Assembly: GCA_942486035.1 (NCBI GenBank)
Contig: CALNXK010000006.1
Span: forward strand, 4,499,001-4,563,000
From: Porites lobata
Taxonomy: Eukaryota > Cnidaria > Anthozoa > Scleractinia > Poritidae
DNA: 64,000 nt
Direction: 5' to 3'
Below are positions 20,879 through 31,139 of this stretch, piece by piece. The notes beneath the pieces were generated by a model. The model did not search any database, was not told the DNA's origin, and was given only the letters and a program-made list of their open reading frames with translations. Position 1 is the stretch's first letter; the number at the start of each line of letters is the position of its first letter. The position numbers and the translations under genes were made by a program.

Positions 20879-21449
20879 TATAGTCACTCATGAGAACTGC
20901 GACACAGTTTTGAATTATTGCCACTGAAATGACAGGACACAGGATTCTTCCCTCTCTCTTCGTTGATCTAAGTGATAAACCGTTGTTTCTAAAAAAGCCA
21001 TTTATATATAGGCGCCTTAAAGGCCTGGTCAACAAAACCAAGAAACAAATAAACACAAAAAAACCGCTGAAAATAAGCTTAAAAGAGAAATCTAATGTAC
21101 ATTTCACACTTTTAATAGGCAAAGAATAAATTCTGATAAAACATCATATAATTGTTGCTGAATGCATATGAATGATTTTAAAATTAGTTGGGTAGCCTGA
21201 TTGGGTAACCTGATTGGGTAGCCTGATTGGGTAGCCTGACTTAGCCCAGTAAAGTGGAACGGCCCGCCTTACGGCCACCTCGGTACTACGGTCGCCTCGT
21301 TACTACATTTTCTTTTCTTGTAAAAAAAAAACCTTAGTTAATACGGTCACCTGTTAATACGTCCAATTGTTTTAGCCCATTTGTACTCTCGGTCTCGATC
21401 TGTTTTTAAGCTTGGCCTTCCTGTGGTTTGATGAATATTTTAAAAAGTT
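20879..21449. repeat. Gene-free stretch with four 13-bp tandem repeats
   Basis: 21187-21240 holds four units of GGGTAGCCTGATT with small changes. 20880-21180 is paralogous to 15345-15660 and 31670-31945. No gene is seen. Confidence 0.55.
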
Positions 21450-21669
21450 CATGCTTTGTAAACAGATTATCATTTCTCAGAAATAAAGGTTATTTTTGGA
21501 TTCTCTCAGGTCATCAAAACTTAACACCTCAAGACACCATTTGATTGGTTGCCAAAATATACTTTACGGTCTGGGTCAAAAGACAACATTTCTTTGTTGC
21601 GGTTTCTGAGAGTGCCAACCGACTACATCTCAGAGTATTTTAAAACTTAATTTGCTTTCGATCTTCTTC
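21450..21669 (+). promoter_or_regulatory. Putative promoter/5' leader of TRIM-NHL gene C
   Basis: This is conserved before several TRIM copies: GCTTTGTAAACAGATTATCA, TTCTCAGAAATA, TTTGATTGGTTGCC (inverted CCAAT box at 21539-21552) and TCTGGGTCAAAAGACAA. The copies diverge again upstream. No TATA box at a fixed distance is obvious. The role is inferred from position and conservation. Confidence 0.4.
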
Positions 21670-23715
21670 ATGGATATAAAGACCTTGCTGGACAATCTTC
21701 ATGATGAAGTATCCTGTTCTGTGTGCATGTGTACATTCACTGATCCAAAGCAGTTGCCTTGTTTGCACAGTTTCTGTCTTCACTGCCTGAACGGAATTCA
21801 ACGAACGAGCGGCGTCCATGGCAAAATTACATGCCCTGAGTGTAGGAGACAGTTTCAAACCCCTGGAAGTGGAAATCCCAGCGAACTTCCCACTAATTTT
21901 CGTATCAACAGTTTGCTAGATGTCTTGGCAATAAAAGAGTGCAGCACAGCTAACGTAAAATGCGGAAATTGCAGCAAACGGAGCGTCCAGACCTTATATT
22001 GCTTCCAGTGTTGTTCTTTCTGGTGCGAGGAATGTGTTTTAGCACATAACATTATACGCACCAATAAAGAACACAGAACGCTGGCACTGAAAGATTTTCA
22101 AGATCAAGACATCGAGGCCGTGTTAAAGAGACCAGCATTTTGTCAGAAGAAACGACATGAAAACAAAGAGTTGGAGTTCTTTTGCAAGGACTGTAAAGTC
22201 GCCATTTGCAACACTTGTGTTGTAACACTTCATGAAGGTCATGGTAAGATGCTTTTGGAAGAAGCTACAGACGCGCGCAAGACTCAGATCAACTCCATGA
22301 CTCAATCTTTAATAGAAAAAGCACAAGAAAAACGAAAAGACCTCGAGCGATTGAACCAAAAGAGCACGGACATTAAACTGCAAGTTGCCGACTTTAAAAG
22401 CCAGGTCCAGACACATGTAGATCAAGTTATTGCAATCATCGAAGCGAGGAAACAGGATGTTTTTGATGCAGTCGATAATCAAGCGAAAAAAGCTCTGGAA
22501 TCTCTCTCAAAGAAAAAAGACCAAGTTGAAAATCAAGTGAAATTAATTGAATCGGCAATTGAACAAACTAAAGCTCTTGTGAAACGAAGCTTTAGTACTG
22601 AAATCCTTGGATTCAGTGAAACATTTGATGCAATCCTTCAGGAACAGGGTACCCAAGGAAACCGTGACACTGAATGTATTCCTCAGTTTAGTTTTACTAA
22701 AAGTGAAAAATTGATTAACGTGTTGAACAATGAAGGGATAGGTAATGTAAAAACTGTTTTAAACGAAACTAAAGTGAAACAATTAGGAGCTAAAGGTAAA
22801 GAAAATAGTAAACTAATTGCTGGGAATAAAGGGGCAAATGTTCGTGACAGTCCTCTTGAGACTCAGGAACAAACCAGGCGTTTCAGATTCTTGCTGTCAT
22901 TTGGACAAAAAGGTGAGTCTGTTGGAATGCTTAACGACCCCTGGGGGCTGGCAGTGAATGATCATGATGAAATTGCTGTGGCAAACGGGAGTAACCACAG
23001 GGTTTCACTCTTCAGTAGTGACGGTACCCACTTAAGATCGTTTGGTAGAAGAGGTAGGAATAATGGCGAGTTCCAGAACCCTACAGGGATCGCTTTTGAT
23101 AGTCTTGGCAATATTGTAGTGGCAGACTGTTTTAACCACAGGGTGCAAGTCTTTGATAGGAATGGTAACTTTCTTAGTAAGTTTGGTGAACAAGGAAGTC
23201 TTGATCACCAACTTAGTAAACCTGAAGGTTTATCAATAAACGGTAACGGTGATATTATTGTTGCTGATAACCGTAACAAATTAATCAAGATATTCTCTTC
23301 TAGAGGGAAGTATTTACGTAAATTTGGTGGAGCAGGTTCTTTGGTCAATCCCTATCACTGTATTCAACACGGTCAATATTTCATAGTCTCAGATTATGGT
23401 GATCATTCCATTAAAATGTTCGATCGTGAGGGAAAGTTTATTTCTAAATTTGGAAAACAGGGAAACAAGGATGGAGACTTGAATGAGCCCTGTTACTTGT
23501 CAGTCAGTAAAGAAGGTTTGCTAATCGTCTGTGATCAATGTAATCACAGAGTTCAGTTATTTGAACTGAGTGGAAAGTTTGTTACAAAATTTGGAAGTAA
23601 AGGTAGCGGGAGAGGAGAGTTTAGGAATCCATTTTCTACAGCAAATCTTAGTGATGGAAGAATAGTTGTGTGTGATATGAACAACAACCGAATCCAGGTA
23701 TTTGAGAATACATGA
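21670..23715 (+). CDS. TRIM-NHL E3 ubiquitin ligase, intact intronless copy C
   Basis: This is a 681-residue ORF. The start chosen is ATG 21670 (MDIKTLLDNL), shared by all copies. The C3HC4 RING uses C16, C19, C31, H33, C36, C39, C55 and C58. B-box1 uses C98, C101, C111, C114, C119, C122, H126 and H135. B-box2 uses C158, H163, C172, C175, C180, C183, H188 and H191. A coiled coil spans about 195-310, then a Lys/Ser-rich linker, then six NHL blades from about 405 to the end. There is no filamin domain, unlike TRIM2/3/71. By family knowledge it would be a cytoplasmic ubiquitin ligase that dimerises through the coiled coil and binds target RNA or protein through the propeller. All zinc ligands are present and nothing suggests decay. 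Substrate unknown. Confidence 0.93.
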   Translation: MDIKTLLDNLHDEVSCSVCMCTFTDPKQLPCLHSFCLHCLNGIQRTSGVHGKITCPECRRQFQTPGSGNPSELPTNFRINSLLDVLAIKECSTANVKCGNCSKRSVQTLYCFQCCSFWCEECVLAHNIIRTNKEHRTLALKDFQDQDIEAVLKRPAFCQKKRHENKELEFFCKDCKVAICNTCVVTLHEGHGKMLLEEATDARKTQINSMTQSLIEKAQEKRKDLERLNQKSTDIKLQVADFKSQVQTHVDQVIAIIEARKQDVFDAVDNQAKKALESLSKKKDQVENQVKLIESAIEQTKALVKRSFSTEILGFSETFDAILQEQGTQGNRDTECIPQFSFTKSEKLINVLNNEGIGNVKTVLNETKVKQLGAKGKENSKLIAGNKGANVRDSPLETQEQTRRFRFLLSFGQKGESVGMLNDPWGLAVNDHDEIAVANGSNHRVSLFSSDGTHLRSFGRRGRNNGEFQNPTGIAFDSLGNIVVADCFNHRVQVFDRNGNFLSKFGEQGSLDHQLSKPEGLSINGNGDIIVADNRNKLIKIFSSRGKYLRKFGGAGSLVNPYHCIQHGQYFIVSDYGDHSIKMFDREGKFISKFGKQGNKDGDLNEPCYLSVSKEGLLIVCDQCNHRVQLFELSGKFVTKFGSKGSGRGEFRNPFSTANLSDGRIVVCDMNNNRIQVFENT

Positions 23716-23723
23716 AATAATCC

Positions 23724-23851
23724 AGCCTGCGAATACAACCGTCTTTCCTCGCTGCTCGTCGTTAAGGACCATTCGCGGGAAACGTCCGCTGCCGCGAAAC
23801 TTTCTAATAGCAGCCAGGAGCGAGGATAGACAGCTTTATTCACAGCGGGCT
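23724..23851. mobile_element. Foldback MITE in 3' UTR of gene C
   Basis: AGCCTGCGAATACAACCGTC, 8 bases after TGA, pairs with its inverse ending in CACAGCGGGCT. The central arms CCTCGCTGCTCG and CAGGAGCGAGG also pair. If transcribed it would form a long hairpin directly behind the stop codon. Confidence 0.75.
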
Positions 23852-24530
23852 AGAGATAACCGTACCTTTGATGGAGCAAGACTGGAGATTCATTTCACTA
23901 TTATATATTGCTCATTAGATTCACAGTTCATGTTTCTGGAGGAAATCAGTTTTTGTGCGATTATCATTTTGTTTAGACATTTTGATAAGCCGAAATTGGT
24001 GTATTATGTTCTACTTGTAAATATATTTTATCCATAAATGATATGGATCAGTCCACTGTCGCGTAAAAATTGAGTTTACGCCGGCACCACCTTCCTTACA
24101 TTGCCTCTATTTTATTTCCGGGCGTAAATACAATGCTTAGAAAGAAAAAACTGCAGCATATATTGAATTGATTAGTTCCAAAAAAAGCAATTAATTGAGA
24201 TAATTTTCTCTTACATTGTAATCTCACATTATTACTAAATAAATTTGCAAATACTTCATATCTAGAAATATTATACTGTTTAATATTTACATTCATTTTT
24301 GAAAGTGTGATTTTTGAATGGGTCTAACCTGTTCAAAAGCGAGGACAGCCTGAGTTGTCAATTTTGTAAGTAAACGGCTTATTTTTACTTACCTTTTTTC
24401 AGTAGTAACAGACATACATATTTCTCAAAAAGCAAAATGCTATTCCATGTAAATAACTCAAGTGAATTATTTTTTGTCTAAATAAACAACAGTGTAAATG
24501 CTTTGTTCCTGGTATTTAATGTCTCCTAAT
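23852..24530. repeat. 3' flank of gene C with candidate poly(A) signal
   Basis: No further gene. It matches the other flank copies. TCTAAATAAACAACAGTGTA (AATAAA at 24480-24486) is conserved in all copies about 0.75 kb behind the stop and is followed by a T/G-rich element, so it may end the transcripts. Confidence 0.45.
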
Positions 24531-24532
24531 AG

Positions 24533-24680
24533 TCAAAGGCGGATTTAGTGGGGGGAGTGGGGACGAGGAAGCCGCGACCCCTTTTTTCTTTAAAATTTTG
24601 TATCATTTTTATAGAATTCTCAGCTTATATAGCTGGAAATTGTCCCGGCCACTCCTTTCTAAATTTTCTGGATCCGCTTA
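24533..24680. mobile_element. hAT-like MITE, eroded copy
   Basis: CAAAGGCGGATTTAGTGG at the left and CTGGATCCGC at the right match the element at 9929. The right terminus is lost. Confidence 0.5.
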
Positions 24681-26012
24681 CCGCTTGGTAACCCGCAGTC
24701 CCAGACAAAGGTAGTTGGGAAAGTTGGGGAGCGATATAACAAAACAATTACGCGCACTAACATTTCAGTTTTTGCACAGCATTCGGCATAGACTGCAAAA
24801 CAGTCGGGATTTTTTCTAGGTTTAGCGCAGTTAATTAGCGTATCTCTCCAGTCTCGCTCCCCGTTTTCAGCCCTATCTCGCGACTGGCGATAATTTATTA
24901 TCTACACATTTTAAGATGCAAATTACGCAAGAACTTGTTTGACAGCTTCAGCCCTCGGCTTCGGCAAAGAATTGATCTGCTCGGCGCAGAAAATGACGAT
25001 ATTTTGCTCAACATCGTCAAATAATTGTTAAATATTTTTGTTTTTATTGTGTACGTGCAATTGAAAAACATGTTTTTAAACAACTCTATGGCGTTCTACC
25101 CTGTGTAAAACCAGTAGAGCAGGTTACTTTTCTTTTATCACACTCCACTCAGCAACAAGCTGAAATTGAACAAACAAGATTTCTTATTACTCTGTTTTGT
25201 GTAGCGAATTTAAGTTAGAGAATATTTACTCTGGACTAAATTTTTGCACCAAATATGTTTGGGGTGATTTTTTTTCGGGAGTTTATTTCTGCCGATAGCT
25301 CGCAAAATCGCAAAAATTAGAACGCAAAAATTTTTTGCAACTTCATGCAACAGGGTTTCTGAACTATGTAAGCTATGTTTATGTTAGCGGTACGGTTACT
25401 CGGCTCAGAACTCGGTTGATTCTTATATGCTCCGTCTTTATTTTATACTCACATGCTCCCATACCGCAAAGACTGACAAGTACCGCATGCTCGATCACTA
25501 TGTGCCCTAATTGCGTAGAATGAAAGTTTACAACAGTCGACCAGACTCGACCAACTAACCACACCAACCAACTGGCGTTGTTCACTTTAAATTCGTGAAT
25601 AGATTCACGAATTTAAAAAGACTCTCTTCGATGTCTTTGATTATATTAGTAACAACCAGAAGAAGTTAAGAGCAAGACGAAAATCAGAAGTACAGATATC
25701 TAATAAGCGTACGTCTTCTAGCAACGGATTTTAAGCTGTATATACTGATTGTAATGTACAATAACTCGGTCTCCGGACATAAGTGAATTCTAAAAACACT
25801 TTATGAGTAGTTCATACTTTCATAAGAATATTTTGGCTTCTTAGAAATACGTATAAGTCAAGGACCTCTGTTTGATCGGTTAAAACTGTAAAAAAAGGGT
25901 GACAATACAAAAATCCCGTTCTTTCTTTACCACGGCATATAACTAAGTTCGATCATCCGGACTGGCAAGTCCAACCTAGACAGTATTTCACCGATTGTTT
26001 TCGACCTTTTCC
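24681..26012. other. Gene-free stretch between genes C and D
   Basis: 24700-24870 continues the array flank (ATATAACAAAACAATTACGC). After that the sequence is not seen elsewhere in the window. A short palindrome AAATTCGTGAATAGATTCAC lies near 25590. No supported ORF. Confidence 0.4.
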
Positions 26013-26215
26013 ATGGATAAAAAGACCTTAACCGACAATCTTCATGATGAAGTATCCTGTTCTGTGTGTATGTGTACATTCACTGATCCAAAGCAGTTGC
26101 CTTAGTTTGCACAGCTTCTGTCTTCATTGCCTCAACGAATTAACGCGGAGCGGCGTCCATGGTAAAATCACATGCCCGGAATGCAGGCGAGACAGTTTCA
26201 AAACGGACGGTGATA
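26013..26215 (+). pseudogene. RING fragment of TRIM copy G, frameshifted
   Basis: ATG 26013 reads MDKKTLTDNLHDEVSCSVCM, then an indel turns CLHSFC into a stop at 26103. Similarity goes on in other frames to CCCGGAATGCAGGCGAGACA, then ends. Only RING sequence is present. Confidence 0.8.
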
Positions 26216-26689
26216 TAAAGGTCGAAATTGGGAGTTGTAATTGGTTTATTTACTTTCATAATTGTAAAATCTACCATATAGTGCTACGTATAAATGTCCA
26301 ATAGGTTGTGACTAAAGTAAAACAAGAAACAAATAGTTAACGCATGTACAGTATTTTTTACGCATACTATATGCGGTGTTAGGATTTAAAGTGTTAAAGT
26401 CATCTTCAGTGTTCACCTCACAGTTTTCCTGTGGTTGTAATTCACCGAGCTGTCTTTGAATTTCTTCAAAAAAGAGAACTTGGTCGTTTGTCTTGTTTGG
26501 TGAATGAATATTAACAAAAACAAACAAATTTTGTTTGTTATATAGCCTTTATCAGTTGGTCGAAATAATCCCGCATTTATTGGGCTCCTGCTTACACGAA
26601 CTTAACGTGTAGAGTCTCAGTGATGTAAAATATAATTTAATAGGTTTTATAAAACATTTCAGTGGGTTCTTGCTTTGTAAACAGATGAC
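26216..26689. other. Gene-free stretch
   Basis: No supported feature. The 71-codon minus-strand ORF at 26312-26527 has no counterpart in the paralogous blocks. Confidence 0.35.
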
Positions 26690-26879
26690 GATTCTCAGAA
26701 ATATAGGATGTTTTTGGTTTCTTCAAAAGGAAGTCAGAAATCATAAATTCGTCAAGTAACTCCGTTTGATTGGTTGATGAAAGTAAAGTTCAGTCTGAGT
26801 CACAAGACAGTAATTCTTTCACTTTCCAAGAGCTGGGTATTTCAAAATTTAAATAGTTTTATTTAAACCATTTCCCTCC
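26690..26879 (+). promoter_or_regulatory. Putative promoter/5' leader of TRIM-NHL gene D
   Basis: TTTGATTGGTT (26765-26775) and CAGTCTGAGTCACAAGACAG match the blocks before copies C, E and F, at a similar distance (about 105 bp) from the start codon. Confidence 0.4.
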
Positions 26880-28925
26880 ATGGATATAAAGACCTTGCTG
26901 GACAATCTTCATGATGAAGTGTCCTGTTCTGTGTGCATGTGTACATTCACTGATCCAAAGCAGTTGCCTTGTTTGCACAGTTTCTGTCTTCACTGCCTGA
27001 ACAGAATTCAACGAACGAGCGGCGTCCATGGCAAAATTACATGCCCCGAGTGCAGGAGACAGTTTCAAATTCCTGGAAGTGGAAATCCCAGCGAACTTCC
27101 CACCAATTTTCGCATCAACAGTTTGCTAGATGTCTTGGCAATAAAAGAGTGCAGCACAGCTAACGTGAAATGCGGAAATTGCAACAAACGGAGTGCCCAG
27201 ACCTTATGTTGCTTCCAGTGTTGTTCTTTCTGGTGCGAGGAATGTATTTTAGCACATAACATTATACGCATCAATAAAGAACACAGAACGCTGGCACTGA
27301 TAGATTTTCAAGATCAGGACATCGAGGCCGTGTTAAAGAGACCGGCATTTTGTCAGAAGAAACGACATGAAAACAAAGAGTTGGAGTTCTTTTGCAAGGA
27401 CTGTAAAGTCGCCATTTGCAACACTTGTGTTGTAACACTCCATGAAGGTCATGGTAAGATGCTTTTGGAAGAAGCTACAGACGCGCGCAAGACTCAGATC
27501 AACTCCATGACTCAATCTTTAAAAGAAAAAGCACAAGAAAAACGAAAAGACCTCGAGCAATTGAACCAAAAGCGCACGGACATTAAACTGCAAGTTGTCG
27601 ACTTTAAAAGCCAAGTGCAGACACATGTGGATCAAGTTATTGCAATCATCCAAGCGAGGAAACAAGATGTTTTTGATACAGTCGATAATCAAGCGAAAAA
27701 ATCACTGAAATCTCTCTCAGAGAAAAAAGATGAAGTTGAAAATCAAGTGAAATTAATTGAATCGGCAATTGAACAAACTAAAGCTCTTGTGAAACGAAGC
27801 TTTAGTGCTGAAATCCTTGGATTCAGTGAAACATTTGATACAATCCTTCAGGAACAGGGCACCCAAGGAAACCGTGACACTGAATGCATTCCTCGGTTTG
27901 GTTTTAATAAAAGTGAAAAACTGATTAACGAGTTGAACAGTGAAGGGATAGGTAAGGTAAAAATTGTTTTCAGCGAAACTAAAGCACAACAATCATTAGC
28001 TAAAGGTAAAGAAAGTAGTAAAGTAATTGGTGGGAATAAAGGGGCAAATGTTCGTGACAGTCCTTTTGAGACTCAGGTACAAAGCAGGAGTTACAGATCT
28101 GTGCTGTCATTTGAACAAAACGGTGAGTCTGTTGGAATGCTTAACTATCCCTGGGGGGTAGCAGTGAATGATCAGGATGAAATTGCTGTGACTGAACGCT
28201 GGAACCACAGTGTTTCAGTGTTTAGTAGTGACGGTACCCACTTAAGATCGTTTGGTAGACACGGTAATAATAATGGTGCGTTCCAGTGCCCTAGAGGGAT
28301 CACTTTTGATAGTCATGGCAATATTGTAGTGGCAGACTCTGGTAACCACAGGGTGCAAGTCTTTGATAGGAATGGTAACTTTCTTAGTAAGTTTGCTGAA
28401 CAAGGAAGTCTTGATAATCAGCTTAAATGCCCTCACGGCTTATCAATAAACGGTAACGGTGATATCATTGTTGCTGATACCGGTAACCAATTAATCAAGA
28501 TATTCTCCTCTAGTCGCAACTATTTGCGTAAGTTTGGTGGAGCAGGTTCTTTGGTCTACCCCTACCACTGTATCCAACACGGTCAATATTTTATAGTCTC
28601 TGATGCCGGTGATCATTCCATCAAGATGTTTGATTTTGAGGGAAAATTTATTTCTAAATTTGCAAAACATGGGAACAAGGATGGAGATTTCAATCAGCTC
28701 CGTTTCTTGTCAGTTAGCAAAGAAGGATTGCTAATGGTCTGTGATTCACAAAATCACAGAGTTCAAGTATTTGAACTGAGTGGAAAGTTTGTTACAAAAT
28801 TTGGAAGTGAAGGTAGCGGGAGAGGAGAGTTGAAGAATCCATTTTCTACAGCAATTCTTAGTGATGGAAGAATAGTTGTGTGTGAATTTAATAACAATCG
28901 AATCCAGGTATTTGAGCATACATGA
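26880..28925 (+). CDS. TRIM-NHL E3 ubiquitin ligase, intact intronless copy D
   Basis: This 681-residue ORF is collinear with copy C, with the same complete RING, B-box1, B-box2, coiled coil and six NHL blades. RING, B-boxes and coiled coil differ from C at few residues. In the propeller the differences cluster in the loop before the conserved Pro (C/D pairs: ND/NY, N/C, SK/KC, N/Y, E/Q, N/N) and after the strand-ending Asp or Glu (NGS/ERW, CF/SG, NR/TG, YG/AG, QC/SQ, MN/FN). In blade 5 the loop Pro itself is Leu (NQLRF). Expected to act as an E3 ligase with its own binding specificity. The latter is inference. Confidence 0.93.
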   Translation: MDIKTLLDNLHDEVSCSVCMCTFTDPKQLPCLHSFCLHCLNRIQRTSGVHGKITCPECRRQFQIPGSGNPSELPTNFRINSLLDVLAIKECSTANVKCGNCNKRSAQTLCCFQCCSFWCEECILAHNIIRINKEHRTLALIDFQDQDIEAVLKRPAFCQKKRHENKELEFFCKDCKVAICNTCVVTLHEGHGKMLLEEATDARKTQINSMTQSLKEKAQEKRKDLEQLNQKRTDIKLQVVDFKSQVQTHVDQVIAIIQARKQDVFDTVDNQAKKSLKSLSEKKDEVENQVKLIESAIEQTKALVKRSFSAEILGFSETFDTILQEQGTQGNRDTECIPRFGFNKSEKLINELNSEGIGKVKIVFSETKAQQSLAKGKESSKVIGGNKGANVRDSPFETQVQSRSYRSVLSFEQNGESVGMLNYPWGVAVNDQDEIAVTERWNHSVSVFSSDGTHLRSFGRHGNNNGAFQCPRGITFDSHGNIVVADSGNHRVQVFDRNGNFLSKFAEQGSLDNQLKCPHGLSINGNGDIIVADTGNQLIKIFSSSRNYLRKFGGAGSLVYPYHCIQHGQYFIVSDAGDHSIKMFDFEGKFISKFAKHGNKDGDFNQLRFLSVSKEGLLMVCDSQNHRVQVFELSGKFVTKFGSEGSGRGELKNPFSTAILSDGRIVVCEFNNNRIQVFEHT

Positions 28926-28933
28926 AATAATCT

Positions 28934-29070
28934 ATAACCTGCGAATACAACCGTCTTTCCTCGCTCCTCGTCGTTATAGGGACCTTTCGCGGAAAACATC
29001 TCTGCCGCAAAACTTCGTAAGAGCAGCTATGAGCGAGGAGGGTCATGATCAGCTGTATTCGCAGAGGGCT
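28934..29070. mobile_element. Foldback MITE in 3' UTR of gene D
   Basis: ACCTGCGAATACAACCGTC, 8 bases after TGA, pairs with CAGCTGTATTCGCAGAGGG. The arms with CTCGCTCCTCG and GAGCGAGGAG pair inside. Confidence 0.75.
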
Positions 29071-29720
29071 ACAAATAATCCTACCTTTGAGATTTAGTTC
29101 ACTATTATATATTCTGATCATTAATCAGCACCATTCATGTTTCGGGAGGAAATCCATTTTGTGCGATTATTTTGTTTAGACATTTTGATATGCTGAAATA
29201 GGTGTTTTATGTTCAACTTGTAGATATATTTTGCCCCATAAATGGTATGGATTTCCACTGTCGCGTAAAAGTTGAGTTTTCGCCGGCGCGACCATCCTTA
29301 CATTGCTTCTATGTTATTTACGCCGTAAATGCAATACTTGGAAAAAAACTGCAATAGATTGACTAGATCCACAGTTTATTATTATGAAAAAAAAAAAATC
29401 TGTTACATTTTAAGCTCACATTGTTACTAGTTTGCAATTATTTATCTTCGAACCCTGTTCAATATTTAGATACATTTTTGAAAGTGTGTTTTTTGAATGG
29501 GTTGTTATCTGTTCAATAGCGAGGACAACCTGATTGGCTCATAATTTTTTAACTACAAGGCTTATTTTTACTTAGCTTTTTCCAGTAGTAACAGACGTAC
29601 ATATTTCTCAAAAAAACAAAATACTATTCCCTTTGTTAATAACTCAAGTGGATTATGTTTTGTCTAAATAAACAACAGTGTTAGTAAATGCTTTGTTCCT
29701 TGTATTCAATGTCTCCTAAT
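29071..29720. repeat. 3' flank of gene D
   Basis: No gene. It is close to 9283-9928. The conserved AATAAA lies at 29667-29672. Confidence 0.6.
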
Positions 29721-29878
29721 CAAGGGGGGATTTAGGGGTGGCCGAGGGGGCCGCGGTCACCACTTTTTCTTTGAAATATGGAATTTTTTTTTTTATAGAA
29801 TTCTCAGCAAAATAAAAAGGAGCTTTAAGTAGGCAATTGTACCGGCATCCCTTTTCTGAATTTTCTGGATCCGCCCCT
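29721..29878. mobile_element. hAT-like MITE, orthologue of the one at 9929
   Basis: CAAGGGGGGATTTAGG at the left, preceded by CTAAT (29716-29720), and CTGGATCCGCCCCT at the right. The right-hand target duplication is lost. Confidence 0.6.
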
Positions 29879-31083
29879 TAAAATGTGTGCAATAACGTGC
29901 GACGGAAAGTCGACAACGCCACTTAACAGTCTTGCTTCTTGGGTTTCGCGCTTAAGAGAAATATTACAGAAAAAACTTAGCAGTGACGATGGAAATTGGT
30001 GAGGGCCGACTGTCCCCGCATTTTGTCTCATGAATGTGCCACCCTTGCTCTCCTAGATACCTTTTCAAAGGGGGTTACAAGAAAAGACCTTTGAGACTTT
30101 TCGTCGAGTTGAAATTTATATTGCGGCCGATTTAAGACGAAATCCACACCAAACTCCAGACACGTATAATTATTCCAAGTTCTTTAGTGCGGCTTGTGCG
30201 CTTTGGCATTTTCACTTTGTAACCTGCAATAAAGAAGTTGGGAAGGTTTGGGATATAACATGCGCACAAACACTTTAGTCTTGTACAGCATTGGGCATCC
30301 TGCAAAAAAGTCGGATTTGTTTTTCTCAAAATCGGTTGTGCACTCGGTTTAGCGAAGTTTTAGCTTTTCTCCCCAGTCTCGCCCTACATGTTCAGCCTGG
30401 CTCTAGACCTTTTTTTTGACTGCCTGCCCTGCGTACTTGAGTACGCAAAAATAACGTGACTGTTTTGCAGTCTTCATTGGGCAAGGGACAGAAGAAATAA
30501 GGAAAAAAGAGTTAAAAAATAGTATCCTCTCTACACACTTTGACGATTGTCCCACCGAGAGTTTCAGTTGCACCCAACATTCCTTTTTAAGCTCGCTATC
30601 AAATAAATGCAGTCTTATACATGCCTTGAAACTGAAGTGGAAAGGTATTCGACTCTTTGTTTATTATGATCGAGAATTTGTAAGACAAGAGATGAAGCAA
30701 ATGAACCAATTAGAGTCAGGGAATTAACCGAAACTATTTCATGGTTGCAGGTTTTATTGCGATAATTGTTCTAATTGAAGCTGCTGTTTTGTTGTAATTA
30801 AGAAAACAGGAGTTAAAATGATATATTACGTCAAGAGCGTAAAAAAGTGTAATCGGCCAAAGCATCTTCTATCGCATCCCTTCTCCTAGCAGTCTACAAG
30901 TTCGTGCGCGAGGGAAGACTTGCCCTCACTTATAGTGTCGTTTCTCGTAGGCTCAATTTTTAACAACAAAAACATCAACATCGATAACGTTTTTTCAAGT
31001 TGAAAATAATTTATGACCGTGTTACACTATTAACTGACAACTGTTAACCTCGTCCTCAGAACTGTTGGTCATTTCACACCCTA
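29879..31083. repeat. Array flank unit, copy 3
   Basis: No gene. It matches 10090-11180 (AGTCGACAACGCCACTTAAC, GAAACTGAAGTGGAAAGG). It ends earlier than copies 1 and 2, near TTTATGACCGTGTTACAC. Confidence 0.55.
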
Positions 31084-31091
31084 AAAACAGG

Positions 31092-31131
31092 TAATGAATC
31101 ACCATCGTGACGGTTATGAATCCATTACCTG
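31092..31131. mobile_element. 40-bp palindromic micro-insertion with 8-bp direct repeats
   Basis: AAAACAGG at 31084-31091 and 31132-31139 brackets a near-palindrome starting TAATGAATCACC and ending CATTACCTG. The paralogous segment at 13430 lacks it. Confidence 0.5.
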
Positions 31132-31139
31132 AAAACAGG

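Noticed and set aside
21187..21240. CRISPR-like direct repeats
   Set aside because: Four adjacent 13-bp units without spacers in eukaryotic DNA; an ordinary minisatellite.
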